Positions 29,405 through 36,541 of a DNA stretch of 48,301 nucleotides are shown here, piece after piece (the first letter of the stretch is position 1; each line of letters starts with the position of its first letter). The stretch lies in NCBI RefSeq assembly GCF_029051685.1, contig NZ_JAACFT010000049.1:1-48301 (forward strand), written 5' to 3'. Below the pieces are notes generated by a model. That model had not been told where the DNA came from and did not search any database. It worked only from the letters and a program-made list of their open reading frames with translations. Position numbers and translations under genes: made by a program. Origin of the DNA: Bradyrhizobium sp. CSA207. Lineage in GTDB: Bacteria; Pseudomonadota; Alphaproteobacteria; Rhizobiales; Xanthobacteraceae.

Positions 29405-30751
29405 GTGTCCGACGTCACCGGAACAACACGATGGTTGGGGCCGTCGGCCGACATGGCTGAGCGGCGGAACGTTTGGCTTGTCCGCCTGATCGTGCTGGTG
29501 GCGCTGCTGGTGCTCGGCAATCTCGTCAACGACGCCAGGCTCGACATGAAATATGGCTGGGATGTTCGCGTCAATTGCGCGGCAGTCGATGCCCATGTCG
29601 ATGGGCTCGATCCCTACTTCGTCAAGAATCTGAAGGGCACCAAGCTTTCCTATCCCTATCTGCCGGTGACGTTGGACGCCTTCCGCCCTCTGTGCGCGGG
29701 CGGCTTTCTCGTCGGTCACTACAGAGGCCTCTATCTCGGCCTCGCCGTGCTCTGCGGCCTGTTGCTGCCCGGTCTTGGCCGGACGCGCAATTTGCCTGAC
29801 GTCGCGCTCAGGGTTCTCTGGGTGCTCGGCGCATTCATCGGCTTCGAATGGGTTGTGGCCTCGGGGAATTTTGCGATCCTGAGTGGCGCACTGACCGCCG
29901 CCGCGCTTGCGCTGCTGCTTCGCCCCGCCGCGCCTGCGGCGCACGACGATCGACATGTCGTGCCTCGTGTCGTGGGGGCGGCATTGCTCGGGCTTGTCCT
30001 TTCGCTCAAGCTGGTGTTCTGCCCGGTGCTGGCGGCGCTCTATTTCCTGCCGCTGACGCGTCGGCGGAAACTCGTCCTGATGATGGTGGGTGCCGCCGGC
30101 CTCGTGCTCCCGCTCCTGCTCTCGATCGCCTTCTATCCACAGCTGTCATCGAGCTGGTTGCTCGCGATCACGGGAGGGATTCCCGACCAGCATTCGGTCC
30201 AGCTGGACGAAATCAATCCGTCGCTGCTCCTGTTGGCCCGAAGCGTCATGGACCGCGTCGGCCTGGCCGACAGCAAGCCGATCGTGTTCGCCGTCTATGC
30301 GTTGGCGGCGTCCGCGCTGGTATTGGCGCCGCTCGGCTGGTCGGTGCTGCGCACGATCGGCAATGGTGAGGGATCGCTGCCGGCGCGCCTCGACCGCTGG
30401 CTGATCGATCATCCGCATGCAGCCATGCGCTTCAGCGTGCTTGCGATGTACGGACTTTATCTCTGTTCGCCGCGCCTCAAGGAATATGCCTTTCTTGAAT
30501 TGGCGGTCTACGCCGCCGTGCTGATCGTCGATCTTCCGGCCGCGGCGCTTGCGGCCGTGCTGAGCATCGGCGTCGCCATCCCAACTCTTATCTCGCTCAC
30601 GGGGGAGACGATCGACGGCAGTTTCGTCCAGATCGCGGTCGCGCTCGCCTGCTTCTGGATCATGCTGTTGGCGCGGCCGGCGCCGTCGGCTCAGATGGTG
30701 CGGGCAGCCGGGGTCGAACCGGCACAGCGCTTGCGCACCGAGGGATTTTAA
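29405..30751 (+). CDS. GT87/DUF2029-like polytopic membrane protein
   Basis: A 448-residue protein with about ten hydrophobic segments from residue ~25 onward. A loop after helix 1 reads DMKYGWDVRVNCAAVDA and then DGLDPYFVKNLKG, which resembles the DPY loop of DUF2029/GT87 polyprenyl-phosphate mannosyltransferases; the assignment is by layout and this motif. GTG 29405 is used; ATG 29453 (MAERRNVW) is possible. The end is odd: the last ~18 codons (from MVRAAGVEPAQ) are read through the antisense strand of the tRNA-Leu fragment at 30696-30755, and the TAA stop lies in its anticodon loop. The original C terminus may therefore differ. Confidence 0.75.
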   Translation: MSDVTGTTRWLGPSADMAERRNVWLVRLIVLVALLVLGNLVNDARLDMKYGWDVRVNCAAVDAHVDGLDPYFVKNLKGTKLSYPYLPVTLDAFRPLCAGGFLVGHYRGLYLGLAVLCGLLLPGLGRTRNLPDVALRVLWVLGAFIGFEWVVASGNFAILSGALTAAALALLLRPAAPAAHDDRHVVPRVVGAALLGLVLSLKLVFCPVLAALYFLPLTRRRKLVLMMVGAAGLVLPLLLSIAFYPQLSSSWLLAITGGIPDQHSVQLDEINPSLLLLARSVMDRVGLADSKPIVFAVYALAASALVLAPLGWSVLRTIGNGEGSLPARLDRWLIDHPHAAMRFSVLAMYGLYLCSPRLKEYAFLELAVYAAVLIVDLPAAALAAVLSIGVAIPTLISLTGETIDGSFVQIAVALACFWIMLLARPAPSAQMVRAAGVEPAQRLRTEGF

Positions 30752-30755
30752 GTCC
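30696..30755 (-). pseudogene. Displaced 3' half of tRNA-Leu(UAA), fragment A (island left edge)
   Basis: Read on the minus strand, the 60 bases run from GGACTTAAAATCCC through a long variable arm and a T arm with GGTTCGACC to TGCCCGCACCA. This is the anticodon loop (anticodon TAA), class II variable arm, T arm, acceptor strand and CCA of tRNA-Leu(UAA). No D arm or 5' acceptor strand follows at 30756 onward. Unlike the intact gene at 36542, the anticodon loop here has no intron. It matches the intact gene's last 32 bases at 27 positions. Best read as the native 3' end displaced by integration into this tRNA. Confidence 0.85.
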
Positions 30756-31053
30756 AATATGGTCTGGATTAACTATTGATAATTATTGAGTTTTTCCAGA
30801 CAAAGGCCAGGTGTGTAAGTCTCTGTGGAAGAGAATGAATCCCACCTTGGGGAAAATGTCCGACAATGTGTAAGTGGAAAATCCCTGAGTAGGCCGGGTG
30901 CACAACCCCTTGACGGGTCGCCTGGGAGGGCTGCATTTTCGTTATCGTCCCCCGCAAGACGAATTCCCGAACTACGGCCATGACCGTACGAGCGAGTGCT
31001 TAATGAACCCTTGCTCGGTGTCAGGCCCGTCGGCCAAGATGAAAGTCCGCCCT
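30756..31053. other. AT-richer non-coding stretch at island left edge
   Basis: Begins with an AT-rich run (AACTATTGATAATTATTGAG) directly after the tRNA fragment, unlike the GC-rich DNA to its left. No gene, integrase fragment or clear hairpin seen. Confidence 0.4.
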
Positions 31054-31242
31054 ATGAACCCTGACGATAACGCCACAACGCTTCCGAATGGCGAGGCTGC
31101 GGCCTGGTGGGCAGAGACGGTTTGTCGATGTAAAGATGCGGCAAAGCATCCTGAACGTATGCTGGGTGCGGGTACGTTCTTTTTGGATGTTCGTCGGGAG
31201 GTCGAGTCCTTCGGGCGGCATGCTGGCCGGCCTACGGCCTGA
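31054..31242 (+). CDS. Possible small hypothetical protein
   Basis: A 62-residue frame starting MNPDDNATTLPNGEAAAWWA and ending in RPTA. The composition (Trp pair, acidic/basic helix CKDAAKHPERMLG) looks protein-like, but no Shine-Dalgarno is clear and I know no family. The in-frame region extends upstream to 30898 without support. Could be a remnant. Confidence 0.35.
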   Translation: MNPDDNATTLPNGEAAAWWAETVCRCKDAAKHPERMLGAGTFFLDVRREVESFGRHAGRPTA

Positions 31243-31281
31243 CTAGTCTCGTCTCGCTGGGGGGTCTCGTCATCCTTTGCA

Positions 31282-31302
31282 GAGATTAGCGCTGCTAATC
31301 TC
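31282..31302. repeat. Hairpin GAGATTAGC-GCT-GCTAATCTC
   Basis: Perfect 9-bp inverted repeat with a 3-base loop, followed by GTCATT. A related hairpin at 32641-32671 shares GAGATTAGC and AATCTCGTCAT. The two bracket the nucleotidyltransferase and HTH genes. No T-run follows this one, so it is not a standard terminator. Confidence 0.7.
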
Positions 31303-31472
31303 GTCATTACCAAGCCCATCAGACAACGCTGAAACGGGTGGCAGAACTCTTGACAAGGCACCCATCTGGGCCGGAGGTTTGTTAGCGTCGTCCGGAGGGA
31401 CGCAATGCCGAAGACTGCACCCTGATTCCAGGCGCGCCTCCCTCATAGACGATTGAGATCGGATATATCCGG

Positions 31473-31763
31473 TCAGAAGATGCGAACGGCTTCCCGCTCG
31501 ACGTCTTTCCGGATGAACTTCGAAAGCCCTTCGCGCGTCCCGTAGTCGACCTTGACCGGCAGGGCGGCCTTCAGAACCTCATACGCACCCATGAAACCCT
31601 CGAGGCCGAACGTGCGGGGTTTGTCGATGAAGACATCGACATCGGAACGGGGCCCGGCCTCGTTGCGCGCATAGGAGCCGAAAAGGTAAAGGCCGGTCAC
31701 GCCCAGGGCCCGCAATTGCGGTTCGGTGGCCTTCAGTCGGGCGATAACCTCGGTGGTTTGCAT
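31473..31763 (-). CDS. MNT-family nucleotidyltransferase (MntA-like), no HEPN partner
   Basis: A 96-residue minimal nucleotidyltransferase. The catalytic GSX10DXD motif is GSYARNEAGPRSDVDVFID (about residues 28-46). Such proteins are usually the antitoxin of HepT/MntA systems and AMPylate the HEPN toxin. Here no HEPN gene is found on either side: the DNA downstream to 31243 has no such frame. Start at ATG 31763 (MQTTEV), 5 bases after the conserved TGTGGTACGATAA motif shared with the second MNT gene. Likely an orphan or a left-over antitoxin. Confidence 0.85.
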   Translation of the reverse strand: MQTTEVIARLKATEPQLRALGVTGLYLFGSYARNEAGPRSDVDVFIDKPRTFGLEGFMGAYEVLKAALPVKVDYGTREGLSKFIRKDVEREAVRIF

Positions 31764-31768
31764 GGCCG

Positions 31769-31781
31769 TTATCGTACCACA
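31769..31781 (-). promoter_or_regulatory. Conserved TGTGGTACGATAA promoter-like motif before MNT gene 1
   Basis: On the minus strand TGTGGTACGATAA ends 5 bases before the ATG. The same 13 bases stand 6 bases before the ATG of the MntA-like gene at 43575. TGGTACGAT fits an extended -10 element (TGn + TACGAT), which would give a near-leaderless transcript; it could also be a repressor site. Confidence 0.55.
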
Positions 31782-31854
31782 ATCGCCACTGCTCTTTCGG
31801 GGAATTGACCGGCGATCAACCCTGCGCCAGCGTAGGCAGCTTGGTTTAGCAAAC

Positions 31855-31886
31855 AAAGGGCCTGCGCAAGGGGCCCTTTTGTTTTG
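31855..31886 (+). terminator. Rho-independent terminator-like hairpin
   Basis: AAAGGGCC (31855-31862) / GGCCCTTT (31872-31879) with a 9-base loop, then TGTTTT. It directly follows CTTGGTTTAGC (31840-31850), a string that also precedes a second terminator hairpin at 37799. No plus-strand gene ends here, so it looks like a relic of a lost transcript, or an imported cassette border. Confidence 0.6.
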
Positions 31887-32014
31887 CCGGTTAGCGATGG
31901 CAGAGCATTGAGTGCGTCAGGAAGAATGCCGATCGCCCCAGGAGCACCGAATAGCCCACCGAGCTCCGCTTCAACCAACTTGGCAGAGTCAGCGTGCGGT
32001 CTTATCCTGCCCAG

Positions 32015-32515
32015 ATGGCACTCACACGAGATTTCAAGAAGGTCGTTAAAGCACGCGCCACGCGCGATTCCGCCTTTGGCAACGCCTTGGTGGAGGAAGC
32101 CACCGTCACTCTTGGCAGCGGCAATATTTTCGCAGACCTCGGCCTGCCGGATGCTGATAGATTGCTCCTCAAGGCAAATCTTGTCCGAGAACTGCAACAG
32201 CTGATCACGACACACAAGCTGACCGGCACCGCTGCGGCAAAGCACCTGGGCGTCACACCGAGCGATCTTTCTCTGCCCCTCAAAGGCCATACGCACACCT
32301 ATTCCATCGCGCGGTTACGGAAGTTGGTTGCCACGATATCTGCAGCCACTTCCGGGTTTGTTATCGGCAGAGAAAACTTTGAGAAGATCTGTGCGGTTGA
32401 GGGGATCAAAATCACTACGGCGATGAAGAAGCGGTTTGCTGAGTTCGATCGCAAAGGGCTTTCGCCGGCCGAGCGGCGGCGGGAGATCATCAAGCTCTAC
32501 GGGAAAAAGAAGTAG
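32015..32515 (+). CDS. Composite HTH antitoxin-like protein
   Basis: A 166-residue protein with three recognisable pieces. Residues 1-~25 (MALTRDFKKVVKARATRDSA) match the N terminus of 'addiction module antidote' proteins. Residues ~35-105 (NIFADLGLPDADRLLLKANL then LTGTAAAKHLGVTPSDLSLPL) form an XRE/HTH_37-type helix-turn-helix as in HigA-like antitoxins. Residues ~118-166 (CAVEGIKITTAMKKRFAEFD, then KGLSPAERRREIIK) match a short family usually found as separate small rhizobial proteins. No toxin gene is adjacent upstream, where the toxin usually lies. I read it as a fused, probably orphan antitoxin or regulator. Start at ATG 32015; ATG/GTG alternatives lie at 31994. Confidence 0.7.
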   Translation: MALTRDFKKVVKARATRDSAFGNALVEEATVTLGSGNIFADLGLPDADRLLLKANLVRELQQLITTHKLTGTAAAKHLGVTPSDLSLPLKGHTHTYSIARLRKLVATISAATSGFVIGRENFEKICAVEGIKITTAMKKRFAEFDRKGLSPAERRREIIKLYGKKK

Positions 32516-32640
32516 TTTTTTGCCGGTTGTGATTTGGCAATAAGCTACTGAAGAGAAGCGGATTAGACCACTATTCGAGCTGATGTTTGCCGGTTCTTTT
32601 GCCGGATGAGCTATAGAACCGATTTCTATAACTCATCGCC

Positions 32641-32671
32641 ATGACGAGATTAGCCCCTCCAATCTCGTCAT
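32641..32671. repeat. Hairpin ATGACGAGATT / AATCTCGTCAT
   Basis: Perfect 11-bp inverted repeat with a 9-base loop (AGCCCCTCC). Related in sequence to the hairpin at 31282-31302. Lies between the HTH gene and the ParDE module; could be a terminator for the former although it has no clean T-run. Confidence 0.65.
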
Positions 32672-32789
32672 TCGTTCTTATTCAATAACTTAGATGACAC
32701 CAACCTGCCTGACGCGGGCAGACGGCGCGCTATTGTCGGTGGTGTCAAGAAGTAGTAATATCTACTACCATAAGGAAACGGAGGTCTTG

Positions 32790-33080
32790 ATGGCATCAGT
32801 CGAGAAAGTAAGCGTAGCACTCACCAACGAGCAGGTTTCGGCGCTCAAGGCTGCAGTCGACGCCGGTGAGTACGCCACCACCAGCGAAATCGTGCGCGAG
32901 GCCGTGCGTGATTGGCAGTTGAAGCGTGAACTGCGTCAGGAAGACATTCAGCGGCTGCGCCAGATGTGGGATGAAGGCATTGCCAGTGGCCCGGCCGGGA
33001 AGCTGGATATGAAGAAGCTGCGCAAACAGGCGCGCGAGCGGCTGCAGGGTGCGAAGAAAGCCTCTGGGAATGCCGACTGA
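32790..33080 (+). CDS. parD: ParD-like ribbon-helix-helix antitoxin
   Basis: A 96-residue antitoxin of the ParD/CopG type. VSVALTNEQVSALKAAVDAG then YATTSEIVREAVRDWQLK (residues ~6-45) is the ribbon-helix-helix DNA-binding domain with the usual SEIVREA helix; the C-terminal basic tail would wrap the toxin. ATG 32790 follows GGAAACGGAGG. Its stop overlaps the parE start by 11 bp, so both are made from one mRNA, which the ParD-ParE complex normally represses. Confidence 0.92.
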   Translation: MASVEKVSVALTNEQVSALKAAVDAGEYATTSEIVREAVRDWQLKRELRQEDIQRLRQMWDEGIASGPAGKLDMKKLRKQARERLQGAKKASGNAD

Positions 33081-33381
33081 ACTGGTCTGGTCGAACCTGG
33101 CGCGTACCGACCTATTGGACATCTACGTGATGATCGGGCTCGAGCAGCCCGCAGCCGCAGAGCGGTATTTCGATCGCATCGAAGCCAAGGCGGAGCTGTT
33201 GAGATCGCAACCGCGGATGGGCGTCCGCCGGTCCGATGTGCGCCCCTCGATGCGCATGCTGGTCGAGGCGCCTTATCTTCTGCTGTACCGCACCGATCCC
33301 GACACCGATGAAGGCCCAATCGACGCAGTCGAAATCATCCGTATTGTCGACGGTCGGCGGGACCTGCACGGCATATTTTAA
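33070..33381 (+). CDS. parE: ParE-like toxin (RelE/ParE superfamily)
   Basis: A 103-residue toxin. LVWSNLARTDLLDIYVMIGL (residues ~5-24) and AAERYFDRIEAKAELLRSQP (~28-47) are the two N-terminal helices of the fold; MGVRRSDVRPSMRMLVEAPY (~49-68) and LLLYRTDP lead into the beta-sheet. ParE proteins poison DNA gyrase; some relatives cleave mRNA. ATG 33070 lies within the end of parD. The pair appears intact and is probably the functional addiction module of this insert. Confidence 0.92.
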   Translation: MPTELVWSNLARTDLLDIYVMIGLEQPAAAERYFDRIEAKAELLRSQPRMGVRRSDVRPSMRMLVEAPYLLLYRTDPDTDEGPIDAVEIIRIVDGRRDLHGIF

Positions 33382-33420
33382 TCGCCACACAGAAAACCAA
33401 TACACGGGAGCAATGGCGCT

Positions 33421-33633
33421 ATGAAAAACGTTAAGGCACGCGCCATCCTGGTTGACGGCAAGCCCTATCAAAAGAAAGCAGATGGCAGCCTGGTGCCTCT
33501 GTCGGGCAAGACCGACTGGAAGCGCCTCGATCGCATGACCTCCAAGCAGGTTGAGGCTATTGCTGCGGCCGATAAAGACGGCGCGCCGATGAGCGATGAA
33601 GAATGGGCCAAGGCTGAGATTACGACCCCGTAG
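33421..33633 (+). CDS. Small hypothetical protein, BrnA-like N-terminal character
   Basis: A 70-residue protein ending in TAG at 33631-33633. The stretch KTDWKRLDRMTSKQVEAIAA (residues ~30-49) resembles the acidic helix near the N terminus of BrnA-type and related antitoxins, but the ribbon-helix-helix that should follow is missing. It may be a shortened antitoxin or a separate accessory factor of parDE, 39 bp upstream on the same strand. Confidence 0.6.
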   Translation: MKNVKARAILVDGKPYQKKADGSLVPLSGKTDWKRLDRMTSKQVEAIAAADKDGAPMSDEEWAKAEITTP

Positions 33634-33686
33634 AAGGTAGCTTGCGGTTGAGTTTCTTGCTCATTGCTCCGACCGTTCGTTCGCCC

Positions 33687-34934
33687 TCATAGATCGGAAG
33701 AGCGTGCAAATGAGTATGCGCGGTCAATGACTCTCAGGCTGCCAAAGAAGCGCTTGCCAGCCACTATCTCTTCTTCGGTTGGGACCGATGCGGACTCAAT
33801 CATTGACACTTCGAAGCCGCTTCCATCGCGATCAACGATCAACATGGCGCGAGACTTCTCATAATGTGCCATCGCGGCCCGCGTAAGTACAAGGCCGCGC
33901 TCCAATACCTCGCGTCGCGCAACACCTTTGCTAGATGCCAAAACGAAAACAAGATCAGGCCGAGTATCGAAGTAGAGTGCTCTATAAACGTATCCTTCTA
34001 ACTGACTCTTCAGCGCCTCAACAGACTGGCTGAAAGCGCGCCCAAGTTCAGCGCGTTCCCGCAAACGAAGGTTCGCTAGAATGTCTTGCATCTGGATATA
34101 CTGCTTTCGATCACCCGGATCATCAAAAGCAGCGAGGATATCAGCCGGGAGGCCGGACGCGTAATCCGCGAGGCGTGTGGCTAATTGATCAGCGATGTAC
34201 TCGATCAACTTACTAAAGCGGTCCGATTCGGCTTTGGCCGCTCTGGCCATCTTCAATTGATCCCCATTGTTGGTAGCGAACTCTTTCGCAGAGACATGGT
34301 CCACGCACTCCTGGAAAGAGCCATCATTGCCGAGGTAGTACTCATAGAGGGTCTTATCGTCACCAACAGTGCGCAGCGCAGTCTTCGATAGCGAGCGTCT
34401 GGCTTCCAGATACTCCGACATCTCGGGAAGGGTACGCAGCTCCTGAGCCAGATTGAGAAAGTCATTGACCGAAAGATATGTGACTGGGATCCCGTTTAAG
34501 GCCAACGGGAAATCGCTCTCCGGCCCGAGCTCAACCCGCTCAAACACCTCCACGATTACGATTGCATGATTGATGAACGGCAGGCCGTCCGGAAACTCAA
34601 CTCGTCCGCGTCTGCGATGGTCACACCAAACGCTTCTCTTAGCTTCAACCCCGCGCAGGGCCCCACGAAGCTGTGAAAAAGCTTTTTTGGCCTGCTTGGT
34701 AGCCCACGCCGTCGTCTTTTCAGCACTGCGGCTAAAGGGATCCTCCTGGCATTTTTGCGAAATCAGAATGCTCATCCCGCTATGAGAAACCAGGAGGTCA
34801 ACGACTTCCTTTTGACTGGTGTCGATCATCTGCGGGCTTCGAAACACGAACTCGGAAATGAAGGGTGACGAGATGAACTCTTCGACCCATCTTTCGGATT
34901 CTTGCGTGCGGCTGTTTGATTGTGGCTTCGTCAT
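33687..34934 (-). CDS. Nuclease-like protein of unknown family, tRNA-linked gene 1
   Basis: A 415-residue soluble protein. The N-terminal part has QKEVVDLLVSHSGMSILISQ (about residues 41-60), which has the layout of a PD-(D/E)XK core (acidic strand, then a second strand ending in SQKCQ), followed by a helical WATKQAKKAFSQLRGALRG stretch. The remainder shows no motif I recognise. The 35031-36524 gene has the same N-terminal pattern (KELCDL...). Start ATG 34934 lies 26 bases past the CCA of tRNA fragment B, with no Shine-Dalgarno. Base use is visibly less GC-rich than in the left half of the window. A defence or mobility role is possible but not shown. Confidence 0.75.
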   Translation of the reverse strand: MTKPQSNSRTQESERWVEEFISSPFISEFVFRSPQMIDTSQKEVVDLLVSHSGMSILISQKCQEDPFSRSAEKTTAWATKQAKKAFSQLRGALRGVEAKRSVWCDHRRRGRVEFPDGLPFINHAIVIVEVFERVELGPESDFPLALNGIPVTYLSVNDFLNLAQELRTLPEMSEYLEARRSLSKTALRTVGDDKTLYEYYLGNDGSFQECVDHVSAKEFATNNGDQLKMARAAKAESDRFSKLIEYIADQLATRLADYASGLPADILAAFDDPGDRKQYIQMQDILANLRLRERAELGRAFSQSVEALKSQLEGYVYRALYFDTRPDLVFVLASSKGVARREVLERGLVLTRAAMAHYEKSRAMLIVDRDGSGFEVSMIESASVPTEEEIVAGKRFFGSLRVIDRAYSFARSSDL

Positions 34935-34959
34935 AGCTGCGTGACACTTTCACTTAATC

Positions 34960-34992
34960 TTGGTGCGGGCGCCCGGACTCGAACCGGGACAG
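34960..34992 (-). pseudogene. tRNA-Leu 3'-end fragment B (attachment-site repeat)
   Basis: These 33 bases are identical to 36541-36573, the T arm, acceptor strand and CCA of the intact tRNA-Leu(UAA). Past the 33 bases the two copies still share ATTGCC with a small gap, then diverge. It lies between the stop of one nuclease-like gene and the start of the next. Best read as an att direct repeat marking the far end of a 1.58-kb insertion (34.99-36.54 kb). Confidence 0.88.
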
Positions 34993-35030
34993 CGATTGCC
35001 AGATAAGGCGAATAGCCGTTCAATGTGCTT

Positions 35031-36524
35031 TCAGTTGGCCGCATCGCCGTGGCACCGCTTGTATTTCTTTCCCGAACCGCAGGGGCACAACTGATTCCTG
35101 CCAATCCTTGAAATGTTGCTGCCGGTACGGGGGAGAGGGAATTCACTCACCTGCATGCGCCGCTCGGTCATGTTGCCGGTCTGAAAGAAGCGAAGCTCCT
35201 GGTTGGCCTCTTCGTAATACTCCTGGTTTTGCTGCGTCCAGTTCGCGCAGTCCATCAGGATAAAATCCTCCGAATTCGCGCGGGAATATTTCGGCGCATC
35301 GATCGCGATGCCGATGACTTTCTGCAGATGGGGAGATTTCAGCTTCGCGGCTCCGCAGGCAAATTCGAGCATTGTCCGCCTGGCCGGGCGATATTCGGTC
35401 TCGTAGTCACCTGCATCCGGATAGTACAATTGCAGGAATACGTATGCGCGATCGGGAAAGAACGAGGGCAGGTATGACAGGTACCGCATACCGCTCTGTG
35501 CGTTGTCCGGAAAATTCCTGATCGCGCTCGCCATCATTTCGGAGAGCGCGCGCCGGGACATCCGAGGCTCCTTCGCCATCTCGTGGATCGCGCTCTGTCC
35601 CTGAAAAACGTTGGAGTTGCCGCCAAGCACGCCGTTCAGCGCGTTGGTGGCAGTCTTCTGGATCAGTCTGTCCCAAGCATATGATATCCGGTTCTCGGCC
35701 TTTCGCCGCTGGTAAGGCCCGGTTTCTACAAAATCACGCCATTCTCCTTCGCCAATGGCAATGCCGTTGTAGTCGCCGTCGACACCGATCCGATAACGGT
35801 TTGAAGCGGGGTCGTAGTTGAGGAAGTAGTGAGCGAGCAAGTCTTCCTCGCCGCAATAGGTCAGGTAATCGTAACGCGCGATGGCCGCTTCCTTGGCAAG
35901 CAGATAGGCCTGGAAGTCGAACAGCGTGTCGAGCTCGCCAAGGATAAGCGCGAGGTTATGGCTGTCGAGGACATGGACCGGATCAATGCGGTCTAGCGGA
36001 ACGATAAAGGGGAGAGCTGACCCGGCCTCGCTGGTCTCTGCCCGGTAGGTGACGCCAAGACTGCCGTAGATGTTCGCGGAAGAGAAACGTTCGCATGCCT
36101 CCTTGGCGCCATGGGCCACGACGATCTTGTGAATGATCAGGTCGCCAGCCGGAATGGCAAGCGGCAAAGGTCTGGTGGCGCCAACGTCGAGAAAAATCCG
36201 GTCCCGATTGGCCAGCAGGTATCGTTTAGCGCCGGCAGCAGTCTTGATCTGCTTGGTGATGGCCTCCTTTTTCCATCGCTCCCAGGTGAGAAGGACATCG
36301 CCTTCGTGATCAAACTTTCGGCTCTCGCGGTCAAAGAAGAGGAATACGTTGTTTTCAAACACCGCGATGAGATCGCACAGCTCCTTGCCATCCGCCTTGT
36401 AGGGATTGGAATAAGCCCACGCATTCAGGAAAGTGCGGTCACAGAGCTGTGACAGGTACTGCTCGGAGGGAGTCTGTCCCAATGATTTTTCGACAATCGA
36501 ATCTTTCTTCTCTTCGCGCATCAT
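35031..36524 (-). CDS. Nuclease-like protein with C-terminal SEC-C zinc motif, tRNA-linked gene 2
   Basis: A 497-residue protein. The N-terminal region has KADGKELCDLIAVFENNVF then LFFDRESRKF (about residues 43-72), resembling the acidic-strand/ExK arrangement of PD-(D/E)XK nucleases; helical WERWKKEAITKQIK follows. The C terminus (RIGRNQLCPCGSGKKYKRCH, about 473-492) is a complete SEC-C zinc motif, C-x-C-x8-C-H, often used for protein docking. It is the only gene between the two identical tRNA-Leu 3' ends. ATG 36524 is 17 bases beyond the tRNA CCA and lacks a Shine-Dalgarno, so readthrough from the tRNA promoter is plausible. Function unknown. Confidence 0.8.
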   Translation of the reverse strand: MMREEKKDSIVEKSLGQTPSEQYLSQLCDRTFLNAWAYSNPYKADGKELCDLIAVFENNVFLFFDRESRKFDHEGDVLLTWERWKKEAITKQIKTAAGAKRYLLANRDRIFLDVGATRPLPLAIPAGDLIIHKIVVAHGAKEACERFSSANIYGSLGVTYRAETSEAGSALPFIVPLDRIDPVHVLDSHNLALILGELDTLFDFQAYLLAKEAAIARYDYLTYCGEEDLLAHYFLNYDPASNRYRIGVDGDYNGIAIGEGEWRDFVETGPYQRRKAENRISYAWDRLIQKTATNALNGVLGGNSNVFQGQSAIHEMAKEPRMSRRALSEMMASAIRNFPDNAQSGMRYLSYLPSFFPDRAYVFLQLYYPDAGDYETEYRPARRTMLEFACGAAKLKSPHLQKVIGIAIDAPKYSRANSEDFILMDCANWTQQNQEYYEEANQELRFFQTGNMTERRMQVSEFPLPRTGSNISRIGRNQLCPCGSGKKYKRCHGDAAN

Positions 36525-36541
36525 CGAACAATCTGTAATTT

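Noticed and set aside
30760..30768. TGGTCTGGA next to fragment A, also present in the intron (36636-36644)
   Set aside because: Considered as an intron remnant, but only 9 bases match in a row and flanking core motifs are absent; chance is enough.
31769..32296. Minus-strand frame opposite the HTH gene
   Set aside because: It has a protein-like patch near 31.9-32.0 kb but overlaps the antitoxin-like gene fully, and lacks a start signal.
30756..36541. Integrase or relaxase gene for the tRNA-inserted elements
   Set aside because: No frame shows tyrosine recombinase, serine recombinase or relaxase motifs.
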